NCBI GenBank assembly: GCA_017455685.1
Contig: JAFSZH010000002.1
Coordinates: forward strand, 1-41,476
DNA length: 41,476 nucleotides
Direction of reading: 5' to 3'
DNA from: Oscillospiraceae bacterium
GTDB lineage: Bacteria > Bacillota > Clostridia > Oscillospirales > Oscillospiraceae
Numbering within the stretch: the stretch's first letter is position 1; the number at the start of each line of letters is the position of its first letter. The notes below the pieces were generated by a model that worked only from the letters and a program-made list of their open reading frames with translations, made no database searches and was not told where the DNA came from. This document shows, piece by piece, positions 22,939-31,630 of the stretch. A program made the position numbers and the translations under genes.

Positions 22939-23457
22939 TTGAACGATATCCTTGTCGGCAACGTGTGCAGCCTGGGGGCGATGGTCACCGATTCCATCAG
23001 CGGCACCCGGGAAAAGCGCAGTGAGATCCTGGCCATCCAGATGCTGAGCCAGGTCTTTTACGGCGTCGGCTCCATCATATTGAAGGGTTACAGCAGCACC
23101 GCCCAGAACGTGGTGGCCATCCTGCGCAACCTGGCGGCCATTAAGAACGGCAGGAGCAGGGCCGTGGAGTGGACGCTGATCGCCCTGGGCGTGGTGCTGG
23201 GTGTGGCGTTCAACAACCGGGGGCTGCTGGGCTGGCTGCCCGTGGTCGCCAATCTGGAATACTCCGTCGCCGTCTTCCGCTTCCGGGACGACGAGCGCCG
23301 TCTGAAGCTGGTGTTTCTCGTCAACATGCTCATGTACAGCGTTTTCAGCTTCGCCATACTCAACTTTGTGGGCGGGGCGGCCAACATTTTCGTGGCCGTC
23401 ACCACCGCCGTGTCGCTGCTCCGCAGCACCGGAAGCAAATCCAAAGACGCGCAGTAA
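22939..23457 (+). CDS. YgjV-family inner membrane protein
   Basis: A 172-aa protein with about five membrane segments. GVGSIILKGYSSTAQNVVAILRN near residues 42-64 is the conserved YgjV core, and WLPVVANLEYSVAVFRF follows near 98-114. The function of the family is unknown. The start is TTG at 22939 with GAGGTG 7 nt upstream. The MATE gene begins 18 nt after its stop, so they form an operon. Confidence 0.82.
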   Translation: MNDILVGNVCSLGAMVTDSISGTREKRSEILAIQMLSQVFYGVGSIILKGYSSTAQNVVAILRNLAAIKNGRSRAVEWTLIALGVVLGVAFNNRGLLGWLPVVANLEYSVAVFRFRDDERRLKLVFLVNMLMYSVFSFAILNFVGGAANIFVAVTTAVSLLRSTGSKSKDAQ

Positions 23458-23475
23458 ACCGCCGGGAGACGTATC

Positions 23476-24840
23476 ATGGAACACAGAGTCAAAAATAGCA
23501 TCACCGAGGGCGTGATCTGGAAAGAAATGATCCTGTTTCTCATCCCCATCTTTCTCCAGAGCGTCTTTCAGCAGGTCTTCGGCATCGCCGACGCCATCAT
23601 CGTGGGACAGGGCGTGGGCAAGTACGCCCTGGGGGCCATCAACTCCACCTCCAACCTGACGCGGCTGTTCCTCAACCTGTTTCTGGGCTTCTGCTCCGGC
23701 TCGGCCATCGTGGTGAGCCAGGGCTGGGGCGCGGAGAATCCCGACCGGGTCCGGCGGGCCGTCCACACCGGCATGGCCTTCTCCCTGACGGGCGGGCTGC
23801 TGACGGCGCTGATCTGCGTGCCTGCCACGCCTCTGTTCATGAAGCTCATGCAGATCCCCGCGGACATGCTGCCCTATTCACAGATCTACACCCGGATCAT
23901 CTACGTCAGCTTCATCGGCGTTTTCATCTACGACATGGCCGCCGCCATCCTCCGGGCCATCGGGGACTCCAAACGGCCCTTTTACTATCTGATCGCCGCC
24001 ATGCTGCTGAACGTGGTGCTGGACCTTGCGTTCGTGCTGGTGTTCCGCTGGGGCGTGGCGGGAGCGGCGGCAGCCACCGCCGTATCCCAGATGGCAGCCG
24101 CGCTGCTGGCTGTCCGCCGGCTGTGCCGGGCGGACAACGCCGCCCGGCTGACGCTGAAGGACGTGCGCTTCGACCCGAAAACCCTCCGGGAGATCACCCG
24201 GCTGGGCGTGCCCATGGGGATCTCCGGCATCCTCTTTTCCATCTCCAACATCACCATTCAGTCCACGGTCAACTCCCTGGGCACGGACGTGCTCACCGGC
24301 TGGGGCGTCAACAACAAGATCTGCTCGCTGATCTGGAGCATGTTCGAGACCTTCGCCATCGCCGCGTCCACCTTCGTGGCGCAGAACTACGGGGCGGGAA
24401 AGCTGGACCGGGTCCGCAAGACCATCCGGACCTGCTTTGCGCTGGAGTCCGCCGTGATCGTTCCAGTCAGCGTGATGCTGTACGTTTTCGTCCGGCCCCT
24501 TTCGCGCCTCTTCATCAACGACGAAGCCGTGATGAACTACGCCGTTTTAGCCAATCACGTGATGGTGCCGTTCTACTTCGTCTATCTCTTCGGGGATCTG
24601 TTCGGCGCCTCCATCCGGGGCACCGGTGAGACGCTGCGTCCCATGCTGATCACCCTGGTGGGCATCTGCGGCTTCCGGGTCGTCTGGATCGTGGCGATCC
24701 ACCTTGTGAGCGCCCCCACGGTGCTCAACGTGGCCGTCAGCTACCCCGCCAGCTGGATCTTCAACAGCGCGCTGATGACGCTCTACTTCTTCTTCGGCCG
24801 CTGGCGCTCCCGGCTGCGGGAGCCCGAGGCGGCACAATGA
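23476..24840 (+). CDS. MATE-family efflux transporter
   Basis: A 454-aa protein with 12 predicted helices of the MATE (MOP superfamily) type. The N-terminal MILFLIPIFLQSVFQQVFGIADAIIVG and the A-x-x-N-x-x-T/S-type segment LGAINSTSNLTRLFLNLFLGF are characteristic, and the second half repeats the fold (GVPMGISGILFSISNITIQSTVNSLG). It would export drugs or metabolites against sodium or proton entry. The ATG at 23476 follows GGGAG. Confidence 0.93.
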   Translation: MEHRVKNSITEGVIWKEMILFLIPIFLQSVFQQVFGIADAIIVGQGVGKYALGAINSTSNLTRLFLNLFLGFCSGSAIVVSQGWGAENPDRVRRAVHTGMAFSLTGGLLTALICVPATPLFMKLMQIPADMLPYSQIYTRIIYVSFIGVFIYDMAAAILRAIGDSKRPFYYLIAAMLLNVVLDLAFVLVFRWGVAGAAAATAVSQMAAALLAVRRLCRADNAARLTLKDVRFDPKTLREITRLGVPMGISGILFSISNITIQSTVNSLGTDVLTGWGVNNKICSLIWSMFETFAIAASTFVAQNYGAGKLDRVRKTIRTCFALESAVIVPVSVMLYVFVRPLSRLFINDEAVMNYAVLANHVMVPFYFVYLFGDLFGASIRGTGETLRPMLITLVGICGFRVVWIVAIHLVSAPTVLNVAVSYPASWIFNSALMTLYFFFGRWRSRLREPEAAQ

Positions 24841-24904
24841 CCCTTTCCGTCTTTTCCCGACTGCCGTTCGCGAGACATACATATCAACAGGAGATGAAAC
24901 CGTC

Positions 24905-26410
24905 ATGGACGAGAAACAAAGGAACCGCCGCAATCTGATCATGTTCCCCCTGGGCACCGTGGGCCGGGACATGGTCTACACTCTGGTCACCAACTTCCTG
25001 CTCACCTTCGTGCTGTTCACCCGGGAGCTGACCGCCGCCCAGCTGGGCGCCATCACCGCCATCATGGTGGGCGCCCGGGTGTTCGACGCCCTCAACGACC
25101 CCATCATGGGCAACATCATCGAGCGCACCCGGACCCGCTGGGGCAAGTTCAAGCCCTGGATCCTGGTGGGCATGTTCTCCACCTCCGCGGTGATCTGCGC
25201 CGCCTTCAACACCAAACTGCAGGGCTGGAGCTTCGTGTGGTTCTTCGGGCTGATCTACTTCCTGTACTCCATCGCCTACACCATGGGCGACATCTCCTAC
25301 TGGGGCATGATCCCGGCCTTGAGCTCCGACGGGGACGCCCGCAACGTCTTCACCGCCCGGACCACCCTCTTCGCCGGCATCGGCTCCGTATCGGCCAGCA
25401 TCTTCATCCCCATGTTCACCACCGGCGCCAACGCCATCGGCGGCAGCACCAGCGTGGCCTTCGGGCGCATCGCCCTGGCCGTGGCCGTTATCTGCCCCGC
25501 CTTCCTGTGCTTCGTGCTTTTCGGCGTGAAGGAGAACCGGGACTATGAAAAGGAGCCCGTGCCGCCGGTGAGCTTCAAAAAGATCTGGAGCACCATCACC
25601 GGCAACGACCAGCTGCTGTGGATCGCGCTGATCTTCCTGATCCACGAGGTGGGCAACGGCGTGGTGGTCTCCGGCGTGGGCGCCACCTATATCTATTTCG
25701 AGTTTGGCTACGAGGGCGGGCTCTACTCCCTGTTCACCACGGTGGGCATGTCCGTCACGGCACTGCTGATGCTCTTCTATCCCGCCATCTCCCGGAAGCT
25801 GCACCGGAAAAAGCTGATGGGCGTGCTGGTGAAGGTCTCCACCGCCGGCTACCTGCTGATGCTCCTCCCCGGTCTGGCCATGAAGGCCGGCGCGGCGATG
25901 CTGGGCGGCGTCGACCTCAAGTTCCTGCTCATCACTCTGGGCTACATGCTGGCCAACTTCGGCCAGTACGGCTTCTATCTCATCCTGATGATCTCCGTGA
26001 TCAACACGGTGGAATACAACGAGTACGTCCGCGGCACCCGGGACGAGGGCATCATCACCTCCCTGCGGCCCTTCCTGACCAAGCTGGCCTCGGCGCTGAC
26101 GGTGGTCATCGCCTCCGGCACCTACCTGCTGACCGGGGTCACCAGCTACACCAACCGGATCTCCTCTCTGGAGAACGCCGCGGCCGCCGGGCAGATCACC
26201 GAGGCGGAAAAGCTCGCCTCCATCCACGAGCTGCTCCGGGGCGCCAGCCACAGCCAGTCCATGGGTCTGCTGCTGGTGATGATCGCCCTGCCCTACGCGC
26301 TGATGCTGATCTCCTACTGGCTGTACCTGCGCCGGTATACGCTGGATGAGCCGGAGTACGACCGGATCTGCGCGGAGCTCCGCGCCCGGAAAGAGGCGAG
26401 GGGCGCATGA
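24905..26410 (+). CDS. GPH-type sugar:cation symporter (MFS, MelB-like)
   Basis: A 501-aa protein with 12 helices. GARVFDALNDPIMGNIIERTRTRWGKFKPWI near residues 56-86 contains the conserved aspartates and the R-W-G-K-x-R/K-P loop of glycoside-pentoside-hexuronide transporters. YTMGDISYWGMIPALSSDGDARN is the second signature. It imports a sugar or glycoside with sodium or protons. The ATG follows AGGAGATG. Its stop overlaps the start of the PIG-L gene (ATGA), which suggests that the imported sugar is then deacetylated. Confidence 0.93.
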   Translation: MDEKQRNRRNLIMFPLGTVGRDMVYTLVTNFLLTFVLFTRELTAAQLGAITAIMVGARVFDALNDPIMGNIIERTRTRWGKFKPWILVGMFSTSAVICAAFNTKLQGWSFVWFFGLIYFLYSIAYTMGDISYWGMIPALSSDGDARNVFTARTTLFAGIGSVSASIFIPMFTTGANAIGGSTSVAFGRIALAVAVICPAFLCFVLFGVKENRDYEKEPVPPVSFKKIWSTITGNDQLLWIALIFLIHEVGNGVVVSGVGATYIYFEFGYEGGLYSLFTTVGMSVTALLMLFYPAISRKLHRKKLMGVLVKVSTAGYLLMLLPGLAMKAGAAMLGGVDLKFLLITLGYMLANFGQYGFYLILMISVINTVEYNEYVRGTRDEGIITSLRPFLTKLASALTVVIASGTYLLTGVTSYTNRISSLENAAAAGQITEAEKLASIHELLRGASHSQSMGLLLVMIALPYALMLISYWLYLRRYTLDEPEYDRICAELRARKEARGA

Positions 26411-27180
26411 GCCTGACCTCTCTCGCCCTGCGCTTCGCCGCGCCGCCCCCGAAGATCGAAGACTATGAGCGCTATCTGTTCCTGGGCCCCCATCCGGACG
26501 ACATCGAGATCGGCGCCGGGGCCACGGCGGCCAGACTGGCCGCCGCCGGGAAGCAGGTGACCTTCCTTATCTGCCTGGACGGCCGCTACGGTCTGGACCA
26601 CGCCCCCGCGGGCACCACGCCCGAGGCGCTCATCCCCATCCGGCAGGATGAGGCCCGCGCCTCCGCCCGGATGCTGGGGGTGGAGGACGTGCGCTTCCTG
26701 GGTCTCTCCGACGGCGGGTTTTACGACCCCGATGAGCTGCTCCGCTCGGCGGCAAAGGTCGTCGGCGAGGTGAAGCCCCAGGTGATCTTCGCCCCGGACC
26801 CGGACCCTGCCAGCGAGTGCCACGTCGACCACCGGAGGGTAGGCGAGTGCGCCAAAACGCTCTCCTACTTCGCCCCCTACGCGGAGATCATGGCCCGGTA
26901 CGGCGCGGAAACGGCCCCGGCGGAGGCTCTGGCCTTTTACATGACCGCCCGGCCCAACCGCTTCGTGAAAACGGCGGGGCTGCTCGAAAAGCAGCTGAAC
27001 GCCATCTTCCGCTGCCACGTCAGCCAGTTCCCGGCGGGCGGCGCCGACGAGCGGAGCATCACGCTCTACCTCAAATTGCGCTCCGCTGACTTCGGCCTCC
27101 GCACTCTCTCCGGTGGGGCCGAGGGCTTCCGCGTCCTGGGACGCACGCAGATGCACTGTCTCCCCGAAGCGGGGAAATAA
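26407..27180 (+). CDS. PIG-L/LmbE-family deacetylase
   Basis: A 257-aa zinc-dependent N-deacetylase of the PIG-L/LmbE family. The metal and catalytic motif PHPDDIEIGAG is at 28-38 (H29, D31, D32), and the second metal histidine is in ECHVDHRRVG near 138-147. The family acts on N-acetylglucosaminyl compounds, including GlcNAc-PI, mycothiol and bacillithiol precursors, and diacetylchitobiose. No signal peptide is seen. Its start overlaps the symporter's stop, so a role in catabolising an imported N-acetylated glycoside is the simplest reading. Bacillithiol biosynthesis is less likely without BshA/BshC here. Confidence 0.9.
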   Translation: MSLTSLALRFAAPPPKIEDYERYLFLGPHPDDIEIGAGATAARLAAAGKQVTFLICLDGRYGLDHAPAGTTPEALIPIRQDEARASARMLGVEDVRFLGLSDGGFYDPDELLRSAAKVVGEVKPQVIFAPDPDPASECHVDHRRVGECAKTLSYFAPYAEIMARYGAETAPAEALAFYMTARPNRFVKTAGLLEKQLNAIFRCHVSQFPAGGADERSITLYLKLRSADFGLRTLSGGAEGFRVLGRTQMHCLPEAGK

Positions 27181-27201
27181 GCCGATCGCAGAGGTAACGC
27201 C

Positions 27202-28263
27202 ATGCCTTTTGAGATCATCCGAAACGATATCACCCTCGTTCACGCCGACGCCGTCGTGAACACGGCCAACCCCCTGCCGGTGGTGGGTCAGGGCACGGAC
27301 TGCGCCATCCACGCTGCGGCGGGGCCCGCGCTGCTGGCCGCCCGGAAGGAGATCGGCGAGATCGCCGTGGGCTGCGCCGCCGCCACCCCCGCTTTTGACC
27401 TCCTGGCCAGATACGTGCTGCACACCGTGAGCCCCGCGTGGGTCGACGGAGAGCACGGCGAGGCGGCGCTGCTGCGCCGGGCCTACGACGCGGCCCTCTC
27501 CCTGGCCGACGAGCTGGGCTGCGCCTCGGTGGCCTTCCCGCTGATGGGGGCCGGGAGCTACGCCTTCCCCAAGGACGTGGCTCTGTCCGTGGCCATCGCC
27601 GCCGTCACCGACCATCTGATGGACCACGAGAGGCAGATCTGGCTGGTGCTGTTCAACACGGAGGCCTTCGACCTGGCCGGGTCCCTGTTCGCCGATCTGA
27701 AAAACTACATCGACGACAATTACGCGGAGGAAAAGCGCCGGGAGGAGAGCGCCGTTTTTGAAGCGGCCTATACCAACCGGCCGCGCCTGTCCGCCCGGCG
27801 GCCCCGGCGAAAAACCGCCCGGGAGGTCACCTCGGACCTGTTCTCCCTCGCGGAGGCGGATTCGTCTCTCCCCGCCGCGGGCAGCTCGCTGGACGACGTG
27901 CTCCGCAGCCGGGAGAGCACCTTTTCCGAGTACCTGCTGGACCTGCTCCGCGAGCGCACCGGCAAGGACTCCGAGGTCTACAAGCGGGCGGAGATCAGCC
28001 GGCAGCTTTTCAGCAAGATCCTGAACAACAAGGAATATCAGCCCACCAAGAACACCGCCATCCAGCTGGCCATCGGCCTGGAGCTGGACATGGACGGGAC
28101 CCAGAAGCTGCTGAACAAGGCCGGGTATTCCCTGACCCGCAGCAGCCGGGCGGATCTGGTGGTGCAATACTACATCGAGCGGAAAATGTACTGCGTCCCG
28201 CTGATCAACGCCGCGCTGGACGACTGCCGTCTGCCGCTGCTGAAGACCGGACTCAAGGCCTGA
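27202..28263 (+). CDS. macro-domain protein with C-terminal HTH-like domain
   Basis: A 353-aa protein. Residues 1-165 are a macro domain: the adenine/ribose pocket NTAN (20-23), the GTDCAIH loop (31-37) and GAGSYAFPKD (about 114-123) correspond to the NxxN, D-G-x-I-H and GxGxYxxP motifs that bind ADP-ribose or its derivatives. The middle is a charged linker. Residues about 230-345 carry an XRE-like helical domain (FSEYLLDLLRERTG, EVYKRAEISRQLFSKILNN, TAIQLAIGLELDMDGTQKLL). It may read an ADP-ribose-type signal and bind DNA or a partner. It follows the PIG-L gene by 21 nt and precedes the vWA gene. Confidence 0.88.
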   Translation: MPFEIIRNDITLVHADAVVNTANPLPVVGQGTDCAIHAAAGPALLAARKEIGEIAVGCAAATPAFDLLARYVLHTVSPAWVDGEHGEAALLRRAYDAALSLADELGCASVAFPLMGAGSYAFPKDVALSVAIAAVTDHLMDHERQIWLVLFNTEAFDLAGSLFADLKNYIDDNYAEEKRREESAVFEAAYTNRPRLSARRPRRKTAREVTSDLFSLAEADSSLPAAGSSLDDVLRSRESTFSEYLLDLLRERTGKDSEVYKRAEISRQLFSKILNNKEYQPTKNTAIQLAIGLELDMDGTQKLLNKAGYSLTRSSRADLVVQYYIERKMYCVPLINAALDDCRLPLLKTGLKA

Positions 28264-28268
28264 AAACT

Positions 28269-28285
28269 GTCAACCTCCGGTTGAC
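28269..28285. promoter_or_regulatory. palindrome with overlapping TTGACC, before the vWA gene
   Basis: GTCAACC-TCC-GGTTGAC is a perfect 7-bp inverted repeat with a 3-bp centre. Its right arm supplies a TTGACC -35-like hexamer (28281-28286); no good -10 follows at 17 nt. It could be an operator for the HTH part of the macro protein just upstream. Confidence 0.45.
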
Positions 28286-28346
28286 CGATCCCCTTTTCTT
28301 ATCCTGTATGCTCATGCCATCAGGAAAAAGAAAGGGGATCGTTTTC

Positions 28347-28997
28347 ATGAACGAAGAACTCACCGAGATCGTATTCATCCTTGACAGCAGCGGCTCCATG
28401 GCGGGGCTGGAGTCGGACACCATCGGGGGCTTCAACGCCATGCTCGAGCGGCAGAAGAAGGAGCCCGGCCGGGCCCTGCTCTCCGCCGTGCTGTTCTCCA
28501 ATGACTCCCGGGTGCTCTACGACCGGGCGGACGTCCGGACGGTGGAGCCCATGACCGACGAACAGTACCGGGTGGGCGGGTGCACCGCCCTGTTGGACGC
28601 CATCGGCGGGGCCGTGCACCACATCGGGCTGGTGCACAAGTACGCCCGGGAGGAGGACCGGCCGGCCCGGACGATCTTCGTCATCACCACCGACGGCATG
28701 GAGAACGCCAGCCGGGAGTACACCTACGACAAGGTGCAGCGGATGGTGAAGAGCCGGCAGGAAAAGCACGGCTGGGAATTTCTGTTCCTGGGGGCCAACA
28801 TGGACGCCATCGCCGCCGCCCGCAGCTTCGGCATTCGGGAGGACCGGGCCGTCCGCTACTGCTGCGACAGCAAGGGCACCGCGCTGAATTACAGGACCGT
28901 CAGCGGCGTCATTGCCGCCGCCCGGGAGGGTCGGCCCATCCAGGCGGACTGGTGCGGAGCCATCAACGAGGACTTCCGCCGCCGGGGCAAAAAGTAA
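28347..28997 (+). CDS. TerY-like vWA-domain protein
   Basis: A 216-aa single-domain von Willebrand A protein. The metal-ion-dependent adhesion site is intact: DSSGS at 13-17, the threonine in GGCTALLDA near 88, and the aspartate in TTDGMEN near 123. It resembles TerY and related cytoplasmic vWA proteins that act as scaffolds in stress or signalling complexes. The ATG at 28347 follows AAAGGGGAT; a longer reading from 28281 has no ribosome site. I recall this vWA type next to macro-HTH genes in other Firmicutes, but its function is not established. Confidence 0.88.
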   Translation: MNEELTEIVFILDSSGSMAGLESDTIGGFNAMLERQKKEPGRALLSAVLFSNDSRVLYDRADVRTVEPMTDEQYRVGGCTALLDAIGGAVHHIGLVHKYAREEDRPARTIFVITTDGMENASREYTYDKVQRMVKSRQEKHGWEFLFLGANMDAIAAARSFGIREDRAVRYCCDSKGTALNYRTVSGVIAAAREGRPIQADWCGAINEDFRRRGKK

Positions 28998-29010
28998 GCG
29001 TCCATCCGCA

Positions 29011-29049
29011 AAAAAGACCGGCGCGGCCTCCTGGCCGCGCCGGTCTTTC
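29011..29049. terminator. bidirectional intrinsic terminator
   Basis: AAAAAGACCGGCGCGGCC and its complement enclose a TCCT loop and end in TCTTTCT. It closes the plus-strand vWA gene; on the minus strand it lies about 75 nt beyond the putP stop. Confidence 0.88.
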
Positions 29050-29124
29050 TGTTGAGATCCTTCCTCTTGCCGCCTTTTCTGTCCAACGGAAAAAGCGCGG
29101 GGACGGCCGTTTTTTGCAAGTTGC

Positions 29125-30585
29125 TCATTCTCCAGCGGCGGCCACGCCCTTGTCGAAGCGCTCCTCCACCGCCCGGGAGGCCCCGCCGCCCAGGACCGAC
29201 ACGGCCCAGCAGGCAAGCAGGCCCGCCAGGAAGCCGGGAACGATCTCGTAGATCCCGGTGCCGCCCAGGAAGGCCAGCCACAGCGCGTCCGTCACCGCGC
29301 CGCAGATCATGCCCGCCGCGGCCCCGGCGAAGGTCATCTTCCGCCAGTGGAGGCTCAGCAGGATCACCGGCCCGAAGGCGGCGCCGAAGAGGCCCCAGGC
29401 GTTCTCCACCAGGCTCATGATGGTGCCGCTGTCGGGGTCGGCGGCGATGATAAGCGCCGCGGCGGCGATGACGAGCACCACGATCCGGCTCACCCACAGC
29501 ATCTCCCTGTCGGTGCTCTTCTCCTTTCGGATCACGCCCCGGTACACGTCGCTGGCGAAGGCACTGGAGGCGGCCAGCAGCTGGGAGTCGGCGGTGCTCA
29601 TGGCCCCGGCCAGGATGGCGCTGAGCAGCAGACCGGAGATCAGTCCCAGCCAGGGCCCGGCGAAGATCTTGCGCACCATGGTGATGAACACCACGCTGCC
29701 CTCCACCGCGTCGCCCAGGAACAGCCGGCCCACGCAGCCCACCAGCACCGAGAAGGTGAGGATCAGCAGCGTCCAGCCCACGCCGATGACCCGGGCTTTT
29801 TTCAGCTCCTGCTGGGATTTGACGGACATGAAGCGGATGATGATATGGGGCATGCCGAAGTAGCCCAGGCCCCAGCCCATGCCGGAGACGATATCCTTCC
29901 AGCCGGTGAAGAGGTTCCAGAAATCCCCGGAAAAGGCCCCGGCCTGTCCCCCGGCGGGCATCATGGCCAGCGCCGCCAGCGGTGCGGCCAGCAGGGCGCC
30001 CAGCATCAGCAGGCCCTGGAAAAAGTCCGTCCAGCACACGGCGTTGAACCCGCCCAGGAAGGTATAGCCCACGATGATCAGCGCGGCGAAGTACATGGCC
30101 GCGGTGGCGTTGACCCCCAGCACCGTGTTGAACAGCGTGCCGCAGGCCTTGATGCTGCTGGCGGCGTAGACCGTGTAGGCTGCCAGAAAGATCACCGCCG
30201 AGGCCACCTGCAGCCAGCGGCTCTTGCCGAGGAACCGGTTGGTCAGATACTGGGGCACGGTGATGGCGTCGTCGCACACCACGCTGAACGCTCGCAGCCG
30301 GGGCGCTACCAGAAACCAGCTCAGGGCATACCCGATGAAAAGGCCGATGGCGATCCAGCTCTTGCCCATGCCGTAAGTGTAAATGGAGGCGGGCAGACCC
30401 ATCAGCACCCAGGCGCTCATATCCGAGGCCCCGGCACTGAGACCCGACACCCAGGCGCCCATTTTCCGGCCGCCAAGAAAATAGTCCTTCTCCCCGGCGG
30501 TGGTGCTCCGCAGGAAAAACGTTACCCCGATCCCCACCATGAAGATCAGATACGCTCCGAACATGATCAGCTCCGAGAAATTCAT
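29125..30585 (-). CDS. putP: sodium/proline symporter (PutP family)
   Basis: A 486-aa protein of the SSS family with 13 helices. DYFLGGRKMGAWVSGLSAGASDMSAWVLMGLP near residues 34-65 contains the PutP signature with the sodium-site D55. FNAVCWTDFFQGLLML and the AMSTADSQLLAASSAF helix also match proline/sodium symporters. The ATG at 30585 follows AAGGGGG. It is divergent from a LysR regulator, with overlapping promoters. Confidence 0.9.
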   Translation of the reverse strand: MNFSELIMFGAYLIFMVGIGVTFFLRSTTAGEKDYFLGGRKMGAWVSGLSAGASDMSAWVLMGLPASIYTYGMGKSWIAIGLFIGYALSWFLVAPRLRAFSVVCDDAITVPQYLTNRFLGKSRWLQVASAVIFLAAYTVYAASSIKACGTLFNTVLGVNATAAMYFAALIIVGYTFLGGFNAVCWTDFFQGLLMLGALLAAPLAALAMMPAGGQAGAFSGDFWNLFTGWKDIVSGMGWGLGYFGMPHIIIRFMSVKSQQELKKARVIGVGWTLLILTFSVLVGCVGRLFLGDAVEGSVVFITMVRKIFAGPWLGLISGLLLSAILAGAMSTADSQLLAASSAFASDVYRGVIRKEKSTDREMLWVSRIVVLVIAAAALIIAADPDSGTIMSLVENAWGLFGAAFGPVILLSLHWRKMTFAGAAAGMICGAVTDALWLAFLGGTGIYEIVPGFLAGLLACWAVSVLGGGASRAVEERFDKGVAAAGE

Positions 30586-30597
30586 GTTTACGCCCCC

Positions 30598-30626
30598 TTG
30601 ACAAACGACACATTACATATTATAAT
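30598..30626 (+). promoter_or_regulatory. lysR promoter, perfect consensus
   Basis: TTGACA, exactly 17 nt, TATAAT: a full sigma-A consensus on the plus strand. It overlaps both the putP -10 and the palindrome, so it must be restrained by a bound regulator or compete with putP transcription. Confidence 0.75.
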
Positions 30627-30632
30627 GTGTAA
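30608..30632. promoter_or_regulatory. candidate LysR operator
   Basis: ACACATTA and TAATGTGT (30608-30615 and 30623-30630) form a perfect inverted repeat. The overlapping TTACA-N10-TGTAA (30613-30632) approximates the T-N11-A LysR box. It covers both divergent -10 hexamers. Confidence 0.6.
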
Positions 30633-30647
30633 TATAAGTATTTGTAA
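30619..30647 (-). promoter_or_regulatory. putP promoter
   Basis: Minus-strand TTACAA, 17 nt, then a perfect TATAAT at 30624-30619. The weak -35 fits a promoter activated by a LysR protein. Confidence 0.55.
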
Positions 30648-30703
30648 TTTATATGGCCGTATATTACCCCACTTTCCACAAAAATGCAAGAGGTTTTTTG
30701 AAG

Positions 30704-31579
30704 ATGGACACAAAAAAATACGAGGTTTTCGAAAAAATCGTGGAGTACTCCTCTCTGACGCGGGCCGCGGAGGAGCTGGGGCTCACCCAGTCCGGGGTCA
30801 GCCACGTCCTTGCGGCGCTGGAGGAGGAGTTCGGCTTTCCCCTGCTGCGCCGGAGCCGGGTGGGCGCCCGGCTGACCCCGGAGGGCGAGGCGCTGATGCC
30901 CCGGGTCCGGGAAGTCCTCCGCTCCCAGGAGCGGCTGGAACAGGCCGCGGCGGAGCTCCGGGGGCTGGCCGCCGGCACGGTGCGCGTGGCCACCTTCACC
31001 AGCGTGGCGGTCCACTGGCTGCCCGGGATGCTCCAGGAGTTCCAAGCCCTCTATCCCCGGGTGGATTTCCGTCTGTTCAACGGGGACTATCACGACGTGG
31101 ATCGCTGGCTCTCCGACGGAAGCGCGGACGTGGGCTTCGTCGCCCTGCCCACCGAGCTCAGGTGCCCCTGCACGCCGCTGAAGGAGGACCGGCTGCTGGC
31201 GGTGCTGCCGAAAAACCATCCGCTGGCGGCGCTGGAGGTCTGCCCGGCGGCCGCCGTGGCCCGGGAGCCCTTTATCAGCCTGCTGGAGACCTCCGACGAC
31301 GACGCCCGCCGGGCACTGGAGGCGGCGGGGGTGACGCCCAACGTCCGCTTCACCACCAAGGACGACTACGCCATCATCGCCATGGTGGAGCAGGGTCTGG
31401 GGGTGAGCATCATGCCCGAGCTGCTGCTCACCGGCCGGGAGGACGGGGTGGCCCTCCGGCCTTTGGAGCCCGCCGCCAGCCGGACGCTGGCGCTGGCGGT
31501 CCCCGCCGGGGACGCCGCCGGTCCCGCCACGAGAAGATTCGCGGAATTTGTCCGGGAATGGGTGGAAAAGAACGCGTAA
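30704..31579 (+). CDS. LysR-family transcriptional regulator
   Basis: A 291-aa LysR protein. The helix-turn-helix is at residues 1-60 (YSSLTRAAEELGLTQSGVSH, then VLAALEEEFGFPLLRRSRVGARLTPEG), and the effector domain begins near 88 (GTVRVATFTSVAVHWLPGML). GVSIMPELLL is the usual late segment. I chose the ATG at 30704 over an upstream one at 30653, because the usual LysR N-terminus starts here and GAGG lies upstream. It probably controls the divergent putP and itself. Confidence 0.92.
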   Translation: MDTKKYEVFEKIVEYSSLTRAAEELGLTQSGVSHVLAALEEEFGFPLLRRSRVGARLTPEGEALMPRVREVLRSQERLEQAAAELRGLAAGTVRVATFTSVAVHWLPGMLQEFQALYPRVDFRLFNGDYHDVDRWLSDGSADVGFVALPTELRCPCTPLKEDRLLAVLPKNHPLAALEVCPAAAVAREPFISLLETSDDDARRALEAAGVTPNVRFTTKDDYAIIAMVEQGLGVSIMPELLLTGREDGVALRPLEPAASRTLALAVPAGDAAGPATRRFAEFVREWVEKNA

Positions 31580-31616
31580 AAAAGGCCGCCGCGGAGCGAT
31601 GCTCCGCGGCGGCCCG
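31580..31616 (-). terminator. intrinsic terminator of the DUF4097 gene
   Basis: GGCCGCCGCGGAGC and GCTCCGCGGCGGCC around a GAT loop are followed, on the minus strand, by TTTTTT. The U-tract abuts the lysR stop codon, so the two convergent genes end almost on top of each other. Confidence 0.85.
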
Positions 31617-31630
31617 GCCGTATTTCCGTA

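Noticed and set aside
24868..24885. GCGAGACATACATATC upstream of the GPH symporter, resembling the operator at 3665-3683
   Set aside because: Only one arm (GCGAGACAT) matches; the CTTA centre and the second arm are missing.
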